Positions 17,012 to 25,850 of a stretch of 60,198 nt of DNA are shown here, piece by piece. The DNA comes from JBCBSP01 sp964550935 (lineage in GTDB: Bacteria > Pseudomonadota > Alphaproteobacteria > Caulobacterales > Maricaulaceae): positions 1-60,198 of the forward strand of contig CAZKBB010000008.1 in NCBI GenBank assembly GCA_964550935.1, in the 5' to 3' direction. Position 1 is the stretch's first letter, and each line of letters opens with the position of its first letter. The position numbers and the translations under genes were made by a program. Under the pieces are notes generated by a model that was not told the origin of the DNA, did not search any database, and was given only the letters and a program-made list of their open reading frames with translations.

Positions 17012-17046
17012 ATGCGGCGGGCCACAAGCCCGCCGCATCTTATTTT
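17012..17046 (+). terminator. intrinsic terminator
   Basis: An 11-bp perfect stem (17012-17022 with 17028-17038) with a CACAA loop is followed by CTTATTTT. It lies 170 bases after the autotransporter stop and 63 bases before the next gene. It could end the autotransporter mRNA or a short RNA made in the gap. Confidence 0.8.
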
Positions 17047-17108
17047 CCCCGATCGTTCACGCGCGCTTCATCGCGGGTTAACCCCGGTGCGGCTCAATCG
17101 GCGCCGTC

Positions 17109-17711
17109 ATGCGCGCGATCGCACTCATCATCGCCCTGTGTCTGGGCGTCACCGCCTGCGGGCATAAGCCGCCCGATCAGGTCCACGACGCGTGCTTGAT
17201 CCTTGAAGACAACCGCGCCTGGTGGCGGGCGTTGAAGCGCACCGAGCGGCGTTGGGGCGTCTCTCCGGGCGTTCAGCTTGCGATCTTAAAGCGGGAGTCG
17301 AGCTTCAATCGAAAGGCGCGACCTGCCCGCACCCGGCTTCTGGGCTTCATCCCCGGCCCTCGCCCGACCTCAGCTTACGGCTACGCCCAAGCGCTCGACG
17401 GAACGTGGGATTGGTATCGGCGCGACACAGGCCGGCGCGGCGCAGACCGCGACGATTTCGACGACGCGGTGGATTTCGTCGGCTGGTACTCCGCCATGAG
17501 CGGCGAACTCTCCAGCATCCCTCTCACCGATGCGCGCGCGCTTTATCTCGCCTACCACGAGGGTCATGGCGGCTATAATCGCGGCACTTACCGGTCGAAG
17601 TCGTGGCTGACGCGCGTCGCCGCCGAGGTGGAGCGCGATGCATCGCGCTACGACGCCCAGATCGCGCGGTGCGAACGCCGGCTCGATCGCAAACGGTTCT
17701 GGATTCTCTGA
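17109..17711 (+). CDS. lytic transglycosylase-like (SLT domain) lipoprotein
   Basis: The 200-residue product has a short signal peptide ending in the lipobox VTAC with Cys17, so it is probably a lipoprotein. Residues about 45-170 look like a lysozyme-fold SLT domain. WGVSPGVQLAILKRESSF holds the catalytic Glu63 in the ES motif; SAYGYAQALDGTWDWY matches the G.(M/A)Q...T motif; YLAYHEGHGGYNRG matches the AY..G motif. Such enzymes cleave the MurNAc-GlcNAc bond and form 1,6-anhydro ends. A recycling kinase for that product (anmK) lies elsewhere in this window. It is followed by parE after 49 bases. Confidence 0.8.
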   Translation: MRAIALIIALCLGVTACGHKPPDQVHDACLILEDNRAWWRALKRTERRWGVSPGVQLAILKRESSFNRKARPARTRLLGFIPGPRPTSAYGYAQALDGTWDWYRRDTGRRGADRDDFDDAVDFVGWYSAMSGELSSIPLTDARALYLAYHEGHGGYNRGTYRSKSWLTRVAAEVERDASRYDAQIARCERRLDRKRFWIL

Positions 17712-17760
17712 CCGCGCCGCTTTCCCGCGACGCCCGGCGTCGTGCACTGTGACGCCCGAC

Positions 17761-19836
17761 ATGACCGACGATTCGCAAAACGATCTGTTTGGCGGCGCCA
17801 GCTCGCCGAAATCCGCCGCGCCCAAGCCCGTCAAGGCCGAACCGGCCGCCAAGGCCGCCGCGCCCTCTGCCCCGCGCGCCGCCGCAAAGCCCGGCGCGGA
17901 CGGCTATGACGCCGCCTCCATTGAGGTGCTTGAGGGTCTGGAGCCGGTCCGTAAGCGCCCAGGCATGTATATTGGCGGCACCGACGAGCGCGCGCTCCAT
18001 CACCTCTTCGCCGAGGTGCTGGACAACGCGATGGACGAGGCCGTGGCCGGTCACGCCGACCGCATCGAAGTCAGCCTCGATGCCGACGGGTATTGCGCGG
18101 TCTCCGACAACGGTCGCGGCATCCCGGTCGATCCCCATCCGAAATTCCCGGATAAGTCCGCGCTCGAGGTTGTTCTGACCACCCTGCACGCGGGCGGGAA
18201 ATTCTCAGACAAGGCCTATCAGACCGCCGGCGGCCTTCACGGCGTGGGCATCTCGGTGGTCAACGCCCTCTGCGAGTTCGTCGAGGTCGAGGTCGCGCGC
18301 GAGCGCACCCTGTGGCGGCAAACCTTCTCGCGCGGAACTCCTCAAGGCCCCGCCGAAAGGATCGGCGCGGCGCCGAACCGGCGCGGCACGACGGTGCGCT
18401 TCAAGCCGGACGCAGAAATCTTCGGCGCGCGCGCGGGCTTCAAGCCGGCCCGGCTCTTCACCATGGCGCGCTCGAAGGCCTTCCTGCGCCGCGGCGTGGA
18501 GATCCGCTGGTCTTGCCCGGCCGGGCTCGTTGAAGGAACCGACACGCCGTCTGAAGCCGTGCTCAGCTTCCCCGGAGGCCTCGCCGACCGGCTTGAGGAG
18601 CTGGTGGGCGGCGCGGCGCTGTTGACCGAGATCTTCGCTGGCCGCGTGGAGCGCGAGGACGGGCGCATGGGCGCGTTCGAATGGGCGGTCGCGTTCTCCG
18701 CGAACGGGTTCGGCGAGCTGGACGGCTTTCTTCAGTCCTATTGCAACACCGTGCCCACGCCCCAGGGCGGCACCCACGAGACCGGGCTTCGCTCGGCCCT
18801 CGCCAAGGGCCTTCGCGCCTATGGCGAGCTGTCCGGCGTGAAAAAGGCCGTGCAGATCACCGCCGAGGACGTGCTCGGCGGCGCCGGCGCGCTGTGCTCG
18901 GTCTTCATCCGCGATCCGGAGTTCCAGGGCCAGACCAAGGAGCGCCTCGCCACGGCGGAGGCCGCGCGCCTCGTCGAGCAGGCTCTGCGCGACCGTTTCG
19001 ACCACTGGCTCGCCGGCCGGCCGAAGGACGCCGCCAAGCTGGTGGACTGGGCGATTGAGCGCGCCGAGGATCGCCAGCGCCGGCGCAAGGAGAAGGACGT
19101 CAAGCGCCAGAGCGCCACGCGCAAGCTACGCCTGCCCGGCAAGCTGGCCGACTGCTCCCAGACGCGCTCCGACGGCGCCGAGATTTTCCTTGTGGAGGGG
19201 GATTCTGCGGGCGGCTCGGCGAAACAGGCCCGCGACCGGCGCACCCAGGCCGTGCTCCCCTTGCGCGGCAAGATCTTGAACGTCGCCTCGGCCACGCCCG
19301 ACAAGGTGCGCGCCAACCAGGAGATCAACGATCTTCTCCTGGCGCTCGGCGTGCAGCCGGGCTCGAAATTCGATCTCGACGATCTCCGCTATGAGCGCGT
19401 CATCATCATGTGCGACGCGGACGTGGACGGCGCCCATATCGCCGCGCTGCTGGCGACCTTCTTCTACCGCTACCTGCCGGGCCTCATCGAGGCGGGCCGC
19501 CTGTTCATGGCCCAGCCGCCGCTCTATCGCCTGACCCAGGGCGCCAAGACCCGCTACGCCAAGGATGACGCGGAGAAGGACGCCCTGATCCAGGCCGAGT
19601 TCAAGTCCGGCAAGGTCGAGGTCGGGCGCTTCAAGGGTCTTGGCGAAATGACCCCGCCCCAGCTGAAATCCACCACCATGAACCCGGCCACGCGCACCCT
19701 CGCCCGCGTGACTGTGGAGCTGGACGGGCGCGAACACGCGGACTCTCTTGTGGAGACGCTGATGGGCAAAAAGGCCGAGCTGCGCTTTCAGTACATCCAG
19801 GACCACGCCCCGTTCGTGGAGGACGTGGACCTCTAG
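17761..19836 (+). CDS. parE: DNA topoisomerase IV subunit B
   Basis: The 691-residue product is the ATPase and TOPRIM subunit of topo IV, which decatenates daughter chromosomes. It has the GHKL ATP site (EVLDNAMDEAVAGHA, SDNGRGIPVD, TAGGLHGVGISVVNAL), the transducer domain, and the TOPRIM motifs FLVEGDSAGGSA and CDADVDGAHI with PLRGKILNV between them. The length and the absence of the long GyrB C-terminal insertion favour ParE over GyrB. The first 40 residues are a Pro/Ala/Lys-rich tail common in alphaproteobacteria. The start at MTDDSQND is preferred to an upstream in-frame ATG that lies inside the preceding gene. Confidence 0.95.
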   Translation: MTDDSQNDLFGGASSPKSAAPKPVKAEPAAKAAAPSAPRAAAKPGADGYDAASIEVLEGLEPVRKRPGMYIGGTDERALHHLFAEVLDNAMDEAVAGHADRIEVSLDADGYCAVSDNGRGIPVDPHPKFPDKSALEVVLTTLHAGGKFSDKAYQTAGGLHGVGISVVNALCEFVEVEVARERTLWRQTFSRGTPQGPAERIGAAPNRRGTTVRFKPDAEIFGARAGFKPARLFTMARSKAFLRRGVEIRWSCPAGLVEGTDTPSEAVLSFPGGLADRLEELVGGAALLTEIFAGRVEREDGRMGAFEWAVAFSANGFGELDGFLQSYCNTVPTPQGGTHETGLRSALAKGLRAYGELSGVKKAVQITAEDVLGGAGALCSVFIRDPEFQGQTKERLATAEAARLVEQALRDRFDHWLAGRPKDAAKLVDWAIERAEDRQRRRKEKDVKRQSATRKLRLPGKLADCSQTRSDGAEIFLVEGDSAGGSAKQARDRRTQAVLPLRGKILNVASATPDKVRANQEINDLLLALGVQPGSKFDLDDLRYERVIIMCDADVDGAHIAALLATFFYRYLPGLIEAGRLFMAQPPLYRLTQGAKTRYAKDDAEKDALIQAEFKSGKVEVGRFKGLGEMTPPQLKSTTMNPATRTLARVTVELDGREHADSLVETLMGKKAELRFQYIQDHAPFVEDVDL

Positions 19837-19962
19837 GCCCCGCGCCGGGCGCGCCCTCGGGCGCTCAAAACCCTTTCGTATCAGTGGAATTGGCTTACAG
19901 TCGCCCTCAAAGCGCCGCGTTGAGCCTTGCGCGGTGCAGATGAAGACGGGGAGATCAGCACA

Positions 19963-21417
19963 GTGCGAATGACCGGTTACGCCGCCGGCTTCGCCTCCAT
20001 GGCCGCGCTCATCCTGTCCGCCTGCGACGGCGGATCCGGGACGAGCGGCGCGGAGGCGTCCGGCGAGACACAGACTTCCAACAGCGACAGCGCCGACGCC
20101 GAGGTGGTGCGCTACGACGCGAACCCCTACCCCTCCACCTACGAGCCTTTCCCGTCTGAAACCACGCTGATTGCGAACGCGACCGTGTTCGACGGCGTGG
20201 GCGGGATGATCGAAGGCGGCGCCGTGCTGATCGAGAACGGCCGCATCGCCGCGATCGGCGCCGACCTCGAAGCGCCCGACGGCGCCACGGTGATCGACGC
20301 CGACGGGCGCTACGTCACCCCCGGCGTGATCGACATCCACTCCCACCTGGGCGTCTATCCCTCGCCCAGCGTCGGCGCCCACGCCGACGGCAACGAGATC
20401 TCCGGCCCCGTGACCGCTGAAGTGTGGGCCGAGCACGGCGTCTGGCCGCAGGATCCAGGCTTCGACACCGCGCTCGCCGGCGGGGTGACCACGCTGCACG
20501 TGCTGCCCGGTTCGGCGAACCTGTTCGGCGGACGCGGCGTGACGCTGCGCAACGCGCCCTCGCGCACGGTGCAGGGCATGAAGTTCCCCGGCGCGCCCTA
20601 CACGTTGAAGATGGCGTGCGGGGAGAACCCCAAGCGCGTCTACGGCACGCGCCGCCAGGCGCCGGCCTCGCGCATGGGCAATGTGGCGGGCTATCGCGAA
20701 GCCTGGCAGCGCGCGGTGGAGTACCGGCGCAGCTGGAACGACTACTGGGAGGCGGCCGAGGCCGGCGAGGAGGCGAGCCCGCCGGCGCGCAATCTGGAGC
20801 TGGACACGCTGATGGGCGTGCTCGACGGCGAAATCCTGGTGCAGATGCACTGCTACCGCGCCGACGAGATGGCCCAGATCATGGATATGGCCGAGGAGTT
20901 CGACTACCAGGTCACGACCTTCCACCATGCGGTCGAGGCCTACAAGATCCCCGATCTTCTAGCCGATCATAACGTCTGCGCAGCGGTCTGGGCCGACTGG
21001 GGCGGGTTCAAGATGGAGGCCTACGACTCCATCCGCGAGAACCTGGCCATCACCCACGCCGGCGGCGCGTGCGCCATGATCCATTCCGACGATGACCTCG
21101 GCATCCAGCGCCTGAACCAGGAAGTCGCCAAGGCGCTTTCCGACGGGCGCCGACTGGGCCTTGAAATCTCCGACGCCGAAGCGGTCGGCTGGTTCACCGC
21201 CCGGCCCGCGCAGGGTCTCGGCATCTTCGAAGAGACCGGATCGCTGGAGCCCGGCAAGCGCGGCGACGTGGTGATCTGGTCCGATCATCCCTTCTCCACC
21301 TACGCCAACGCCGAACAGGTCTTCGTCGACGGTGCGCTGATGTACGACCGCAACGATCCGGAACGTCGAACGATCCGCGACTTCATGCTCGGCCAGCCGG
21401 GCGAAGGAGCCTACTGA
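19963..21417 (+). CDS. periplasmic metal-dependent amidohydrolase, predicted lipoprotein
   Basis: The 484-residue product begins at a GTG nine bases after GGGGAG; an ATG two codons later is possible. A signal peptide with lipobox ILSAC (Cys21) implies a lipoprotein. The amidohydrolase fold follows: TLIANATVFDGVG and the outer beta domain, DIHSHLG with the HxH metal ligands (about His126/His128), MHCYRADEM and TFHHAVEA with further His ligands, and MIHSDDD with the metal Asp. KMACGENPKRVYG is a recurring signature of the imidazolonepropionase-related subgroup seen in Proteobacteria. All expected ligands are present, so it should be active, perhaps on cyclic amides or dipeptides. It overlaps the next gene by one base (TGATG) and is probably translationally coupled to it. 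Confidence 0.88.
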   Translation: MRMTGYAAGFASMAALILSACDGGSGTSGAEASGETQTSNSDSADAEVVRYDANPYPSTYEPFPSETTLIANATVFDGVGGMIEGGAVLIENGRIAAIGADLEAPDGATVIDADGRYVTPGVIDIHSHLGVYPSPSVGAHADGNEISGPVTAEVWAEHGVWPQDPGFDTALAGGVTTLHVLPGSANLFGGRGVTLRNAPSRTVQGMKFPGAPYTLKMACGENPKRVYGTRRQAPASRMGNVAGYREAWQRAVEYRRSWNDYWEAAEAGEEASPPARNLELDTLMGVLDGEILVQMHCYRADEMAQIMDMAEEFDYQVTTFHHAVEAYKIPDLLADHNVCAAVWADWGGFKMEAYDSIRENLAITHAGGACAMIHSDDDLGIQRLNQEVAKALSDGRRLGLEISDAEAVGWFTARPAQGLGIFEETGSLEPGKRGDVVIWSDHPFSTYANAEQVFVDGALMYDRNDPERRTIRDFMLGQPGEGAY

Positions 21418-22688
21418 TGAAGACCCTTCTCTGCTCGCTCGCCCTGGCCGCCGCGACGACCGGCGGCGCGCTGGCCCAGACCGTTTTGTTTCAGAACGGC
21501 CGCGTGGTCACCAACTCCGACGCCGGAATCATCGAGACCGGATCGGTGCTGATCCGCGACGGTTCGGTGGTGGCGGTGGGCGCTGATATCGACGCCCCGG
21601 AGGATGCAGAAGTGATCGACGCCGAAGGCGGCTGGATCACGCCGGGCCTGTTCCACCCTCACACCTTGCTGGGCCTGATCGAGGTGGCGCTGGAAAGCTC
21701 CACCTCCGACGCCGCGGCCGAGGAGAGCAGCTTCACGGCCGCCATCGACGTGGCTGACGCCTTCAACCCGAACGGCACCCACATCGACGCCGCGCGGATC
21801 GAAGGGGTCACCCGCTTCGCGGTGTTCCCGGCGACGGGCTCGGCGATCATCGGCGGACGCGGCGCGCTTGCCGACAGCACCGGAGATTTCGGCTCCGTGT
21901 TCGCGCCCCGACGCTTCATGTTCGCAGACCTGTCCCAATCCGGCGCCGACATCGCCGGGGGCTCCCGGGCGGCCGCGTGGGCTTTCCTGCGCGCGGCGTT
22001 CGAGGATGCGCGCTTTTATCCCGGCCGCTTCATGTCCCACCATGAGGGCGATGCGATCGACCGCTTCGACGCCGCCGCCCTCGTCTCGGCGGCGCGCGGG
22101 GAGATTCCCTTCGTGATGCTCGTCGACCGGGCGAGCGATATCCTCACCGCGCTTCAGTTCAAGGCGGAGAACCCGTCTGTGCGCCTGGTGATCGCCGGCG
22201 GGGCGGAGGCCTGGCTGGTGGCGGACGAACTGGCTTCGGCCGAAGTCCCGGTCATCATCGATCCACAGCGCAACCTGCCGGGCTCGTTCGACACGCTGGC
22301 CTCCAGCCAGCTCGCCGCGGCGCGCCTGCATGAGGCCGGCGTGGCGACCGCCTACACCACCATGAGCTCGGACATCTACTTCAACGCGCGCCTGCTCGCT
22401 CAGCACGCCGGCAATGCGGTCACCGAAGGCGCGGACTGGTCCGACGCCTTCCAGGCGATCACCCTGACACCGGCCGAGATCTACGGCGTGGGCGAGCGCT
22501 ACGGCGCGCTGGCGCCGGGCTACGCCGCGGACGTGGTGGTCTGGGACGGCGATCCGCTGGAGGTGATGAGCGCGCCGACGCACGTCTTTATCGACGGCCA
22601 GGCCCAGAGCTTGGAGACCCGCCAGACCCGCCTCGCCGAGCGCTACGCCGAGCAAGTGGACGACGGCGAATACGCCTACCGGCACTGA
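21417..22688 (+). CDS. secreted amidohydrolase paralog, probably lacking most metal ligands
   Basis: The 423-residue product has a signal peptide (MKTLLCSLALAAATTGG, cleavage near ALAQ) without a lipobox. It is colinear with the preceding amidohydrolase: VLFQNGRVVTN, a first-strand FHPHT that keeps HxH (His80/His82), and a C-terminal YGALAPGYAADVVVWDGDP. The positions of the other ligands differ: the MHCYR His aligns with MLVDR, the FHHAVEA pair with IAGGAEA, and the HSDDD Asp with MSSDI. A binuclear centre is therefore unlikely. The one-base overlap with the upstream gene and matching length suggest a heteromeric partner or regulatory subunit. That is inference. Confidence 0.8.
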   Translation: MKTLLCSLALAAATTGGALAQTVLFQNGRVVTNSDAGIIETGSVLIRDGSVVAVGADIDAPEDAEVIDAEGGWITPGLFHPHTLLGLIEVALESSTSDAAAEESSFTAAIDVADAFNPNGTHIDAARIEGVTRFAVFPATGSAIIGGRGALADSTGDFGSVFAPRRFMFADLSQSGADIAGGSRAAAWAFLRAAFEDARFYPGRFMSHHEGDAIDRFDAAALVSAARGEIPFVMLVDRASDILTALQFKAENPSVRLVIAGGAEAWLVADELASAEVPVIIDPQRNLPGSFDTLASSQLAAARLHEAGVATAYTTMSSDIYFNARLLAQHAGNAVTEGADWSDAFQAITLTPAEIYGVGERYGALAPGYAADVVVWDGDPLEVMSAPTHVFIDGQAQSLETRQTRLAERYAEQVDDGEYAYRH

Positions 22689-22696
22689 CGCCGGGC

Positions 22697-22726
22697 GCGC
22701 CGCCGCCGTCTCTGAGGCGGCGGCGC
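22697..22726 (+). terminator. strong hairpin after the amidohydrolase pair
   Basis: An 11-bp all-GC stem (22697-22707 with 22716-22726) with an eight-base loop starts eight bases after the stop codon. No T tract follows, so it may act as an mRNA-stabilising or Rho-assisted end and not as a classical intrinsic terminator. Confidence 0.5.
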
Positions 22727-22769
22727 CACAGGTGCGCCCAAGCTGCAACGTTTCACCGCCTGAGCTGCG

Positions 22770-22797
22770 TTGACTCAGGACGCGCGCGCCGTATGGT
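22770..22797 (+). promoter_or_regulatory. candidate promoter of the DEAD-box helicase gene
   Basis: TTGACT at 22770-22775 and TATGGT at 22792-22797 are separated by 16 bases. Transcription would begin near 22804 and leave an ~80-base leader before the ATG at 22884. It lies in a position free of coding sequence, after the preceding hairpin. Confidence 0.4.
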
Positions 22798-22883
22798 CCG
22801 CGCGTGCGGGAGCAAGCGAATCCCGTAACTCTGCAAAGACGATAGAGCGCTGGCGGATGGTCCGCGGCGCGTCAGCGAGGCGC

Positions 22884-24317
22884 ATGACCTTCGAAGACCT
22901 GGGCCTGAGCCCGAAACTGCTCGGCGCGATCAAAGACGCCGGCTATGAGACGCCGACACCAATCCAGGAAGGCGCGATCCCCATCGCGCTTTCAGGGCGC
23001 GACGTGCTGGGCATCGCCCAGACCGGCACCGGCAAGACCGCCTCCTTCACCTTGCCGATGATCGAGCGCCTGTCGCGCGGACGGGCGAGAGCGCGCATGC
23101 CGCGCTCGCTCATCTTGGCGCCGACGCGCGAGCTCGCCGCCCAAGTGGCCGAGAACGTCGAGACCTACGCGAAGAACCACAAGATGACGATGGCGCTTCT
23201 GATCGGCGGCGTCGCCTTCGATCCGCAAAAGCGCATTCTGGACCAGGGCGCGGACATTCTGATCGCGACGCCCGGGCGCCTGCTCGACCATTTCGAGCGC
23301 GGCGGGCTGTTGCTGACGGGAGTCGAAATCCTCGTGATCGACGAAGCGGACCGCATGCTGGACATGGGCTTCATCCCCGACATCGAGCGGATCATGAAAC
23401 TCCTGCCGCCGCGACGTCAGACGCTGTTCTTCTCCGCCACTATGCCCAACGAGATCGTGCGCCTGGTGAACACCTTCATGAAGGACCCGGAGCGCGTGGA
23501 GGTCACTCGCCCCGCCCAGACCGCGGAGACGATCGAACAGTTCGTGGTGCGCACGAGCGACGCTCAGCCCAAGACCAAGCGCGCCGCGCTGCGCGATGCG
23601 ATCAATCGCGAAGGCGTGAAGAACGGCATTGTTTTCTGCAACCGCAAGCGGGACGTGGACACCGTAGCGCGCTCGCTTCAGCGCCATGGGTTCTCGGCCG
23701 CCCCGATCCACGGCGATCTCGACCAGTCCCTGCGCACCAAGACGCTGGCCGAGTTCAAGTCCGGCGAACTGCGCCTGCTGGTGGCCTCCGACGTCGCCGC
23801 GCGCGGGCTCGACATCCCGGCGGTGAGCCATGTGTTCAATTTCGACGTGCCGCGCAATGGGGACGATTACGTCCACCGCATCGGACGCACCGGTCGTGCG
23901 GGCTTGAAGGGCGAATCGGTCACGCTGATCACGCCGGAGGATCGCAAGGCTCTGGCCAAGGTGGTCGAGTTGATCGGCAAGGAGCCTGAGACGCTCAAGC
24001 TCGACGGTTCACCCGCCGAGGCGACGCCGTCAAAGCCTGATCAGGGCGATGACAGTCAGGGTGAGGCGAAGTCCTCTCGCTCGCGCCGACGCGGCGGCTC
24101 GCGCCGGAAAAACGCCGGCGATCGCGGCGGAGGTCGAGGCCCCGACCGGGGCGGCGAGAACCGGGGAGATCGCGGCGGCAAAGGCGGCGGTGACAGCGCC
24201 GGCGAGGCTAAGCCGGCCAAGGACCGAGAGCGCGATCGCGCCAAGGCCGAAGAGGCCGCACCGGGCTTCGGAGATCACGTGCCGGACTTCCTATTGCGCC
24301 CCGTCGCACGCGTGTGA
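22884..24317 (+). CDS. DEAD-box ATP-dependent RNA helicase (RhlE-like)
   Basis: The 477-residue product carries all superfamily 2 motifs in order: Q-motif with FEDLGLSPKLL and TPTPIQ, AQTGTGKT (I), PTRELAAQ (Ia), TPGRLLDH (Ib), VIDEADRMLDMGF (II), FSATM (III), IVFCNRKRDVDTV (IV), ASDVAARGLDIP (V) and HRIGRTGRAG (VI). After about residue 375 comes a basic, Arg/Gly-rich tail with RGG-like clusters, then a conserved-looking end, FGDHVPDFLLRPV. It unwinds RNA in ribosome assembly or decay; in Caulobacter an RhlE-like helicase is reported to join RNase E, so a degradosome role is possible. The frame is open upstream, but MTFEDLGL is the family start. Confidence 0.93.
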   Translation: MTFEDLGLSPKLLGAIKDAGYETPTPIQEGAIPIALSGRDVLGIAQTGTGKTASFTLPMIERLSRGRARARMPRSLILAPTRELAAQVAENVETYAKNHKMTMALLIGGVAFDPQKRILDQGADILIATPGRLLDHFERGGLLLTGVEILVIDEADRMLDMGFIPDIERIMKLLPPRRQTLFFSATMPNEIVRLVNTFMKDPERVEVTRPAQTAETIEQFVVRTSDAQPKTKRAALRDAINREGVKNGIVFCNRKRDVDTVARSLQRHGFSAAPIHGDLDQSLRTKTLAEFKSGELRLLVASDVAARGLDIPAVSHVFNFDVPRNGDDYVHRIGRTGRAGLKGESVTLITPEDRKALAKVVELIGKEPETLKLDGSPAEATPSKPDQGDDSQGEAKSSRSRRRGGSRRKNAGDRGGGRGPDRGGENRGDRGGKGGGDSAGEAKPAKDRERDRAKAEEAAPGFGDHVPDFLLRPVARV

Positions 24318-24447
24318 GCCTGCGCCGGTCAGAATTTCCGGCCGGCGTTTACTCCATCTTTCCATTCCAGGCCTAGTCTCGCCACCACGATATACGTCGG
24401 GGGCGGCCCGGAGCGCGCTCCGGAGACGAAGCACAGGGGTTTGGAAC

Positions 24448-25512
24448 GTGGACGGTCGACTGAGCACCCAGGAAGGCATCGGTCTGGCGCGCAAGGCGCT
24501 GGATCTGATGGACGAACACGGCGTCGCCCCCACCCCGCAGAACTATGCGGTCTGGGTCGCTTACGCGTCCGACTCGATCCCTGAGCTGTGTGAGGCGGTT
24601 CAGACGCGCATCGACAAGGGCGGACCGATCGATGACGCGTTCTGCGACGATCTCTACGACCACCACTTTACGTTCAAGCGCATCCAGGACGCGGTTCTGG
24701 ACACCGGGGGCGCGATGAGCCGCGAGCTGGGCGCCGTCGTGAAAACGCTCGAGGCCGCCGAGCGCGACACGGCCGCTTACGGCGAGGCGCTCGCCGGAGC
24801 GTCGGGACAGCTTGACGAGACCACCGACGCGGCGACCTTCAAGCGCATGGTGGAGGGACTCGTCTCGGCCACCGCGCGCATGCAGCGCCGCTCGCGCGAG
24901 CTGGAGCGCCGCCTGCAGGAAACCTCCAGCGAGGTCAATCAGCTGCGCTCCAATCTGGAGAAGGTGCGCGAAGAGGCGATGACCGACGCGCTGACCGGCG
25001 TGGCGAACCGCAAGCGCTTCGATGAAGCCATGCGCAAGGCGCGCCGCGACGCGGAGATGACCGGCGAGCCCTTCTCGCTGATTTTGTGCGACATCGACCA
25101 CTTCAAGCGCTTCAACGACACCTGGGGCCACCAGACGGGCGATCAGATCATCCGCTTCGTGGCCGCGTGCCTGTCGCGCTTCTCGAAGGACCACCACGTG
25201 GTCGCGCGCTATGGCGGGGAAGAATTCGGCGTGGTTCTGCCGGGCGGTTCGCTCGAGGAAGCGCGCGAAGTCGCCGAGCGCGTCCGCCAGACGGTGGAGT
25301 CCAAGCGCCTGCTTCGCAAGTCCACCAACGAGGACCTGGGCAACATCACGGTGTCGCTGGGCGCTTCGCAGTTCCGCACCAACGAGTCGGTGGAATCGCT
25401 GATCGAGCGAGCGGACACAAACCTCTACAAGTCCAAGCAGACCGGCCGGAACCGCATCACGATCGACGCAGCGGACGCCCGCGGCGGCTCGGACGCGGCC
25501 GCAGCGGCCTAA
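24448..25512 (+). CDS. GGDEF-domain diguanylate cyclase
   Basis: The 354-residue product starts at a GTG giving VDGRLSTQEG; the longer frame upstream overlaps the helicase tail. Residues about 1-180 are helical without transmembrane segments (LARKALDLMDEHGVAPTPQNYAVWV is a recurrent start in alphaproteobacterial cyclases), with a coiled coil near 140-180. The GGDEF domain follows: TDALTGVANRKRFDEA, LILCDIDHFKRFNDTWGH, and the active loop ARYGGEEF, so it should make c-di-GMP in the cytoplasm. The usual inhibitory I-site RxxD just before GGEEF is replaced by KDHH, so product inhibition is probably absent. Its stop overlaps that of the convergent TfoX gene by four bases. Confidence 0.92.
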   Translation: MDGRLSTQEGIGLARKALDLMDEHGVAPTPQNYAVWVAYASDSIPELCEAVQTRIDKGGPIDDAFCDDLYDHHFTFKRIQDAVLDTGGAMSRELGAVVKTLEAAERDTAAYGEALAGASGQLDETTDAATFKRMVEGLVSATARMQRRSRELERRLQETSSEVNQLRSNLEKVREEAMTDALTGVANRKRFDEAMRKARRDAEMTGEPFSLILCDIDHFKRFNDTWGHQTGDQIIRFVAACLSRFSKDHHVVARYGGEEFGVVLPGGSLEEAREVAERVRQTVESKRLLRKSTNEDLGNITVSLGASQFRTNESVESLIERADTNLYKSKQTGRNRITIDAADARGGSDAAAAA

Positions 25513-25847
25513 CGCTTCGCCGCGCGGGCCACGTCGAGCGCGCGGCAGGCCCAGCCTTGCGCAATCTCGGGATCGTCCAGCGCGGCGTCGGGCAGTCGCC
25601 AGTAATTCATCCGGTGCGGCTTGCCCGACTTGCCTCCGTCATAGACGAATGGGCCGCACCCTTCCGCCTCCAGCGCATCGGCGAGAGCCGGATCGGCCTT
25701 GAGATAGATCACGTCGTCAGCGACGAGCGCGAACATCATACCGTCCGCATAGAGCCCGGCGCCGCCGAACATGCGCCGCGCACTGACCGGCCCGACGCCG
25801 GACAAGAGCTCGCAGGCGAAGTCGAGAAACGCCGGCGACGGCGCCAC
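25509..25847 (-). CDS. TfoX N-terminal domain protein
   Basis: The 112-residue product matches the stand-alone TfoX-N family: RRMFGGAGLYADGMMFALV near the start, VIYLKAD in the middle, and PHRMNYWRLPDAALDD towards the end. Full TfoX/Sxy proteins control competence in gammaproteobacteria, but the isolated N-terminal domain has no firmly established role in alphaproteobacteria. It begins three bases after the GST gene and ends overlapping the GGDEF gene on the other strand. It is the last gene of the co-directional run that starts at iscR. Confidence 0.88.
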   Translation of the reverse strand: MAPSPAFLDFACELLSGVGPVSARRMFGGAGLYADGMMFALVADDVIYLKADPALADALEAEGCGPFVYDGGKSGKPHRMNYWRLPDAALDDPEIAQGWACRALDVARAAKR

Positions 25848-25850
25848 GGC

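Noticed and set aside
17638..17760. N-terminal extension of ParE from an upstream ATG
   Set aside because: It overlaps the 3' end of the SLT lipoprotein gene, and the family start MTDDSQND has a better position.
19126..20928. 600-residue minus-strand open frame across parE and the amidohydrolase
   Set aside because: It spans two well-supported genes on the other strand and has the Val/His/Arg-rich look of shadow frames.
21411..22748. 445-residue minus-strand open frame opposite the second amidohydrolase
   Set aside because: The antisense gene has a signal peptide and clear homology; this frame has none.
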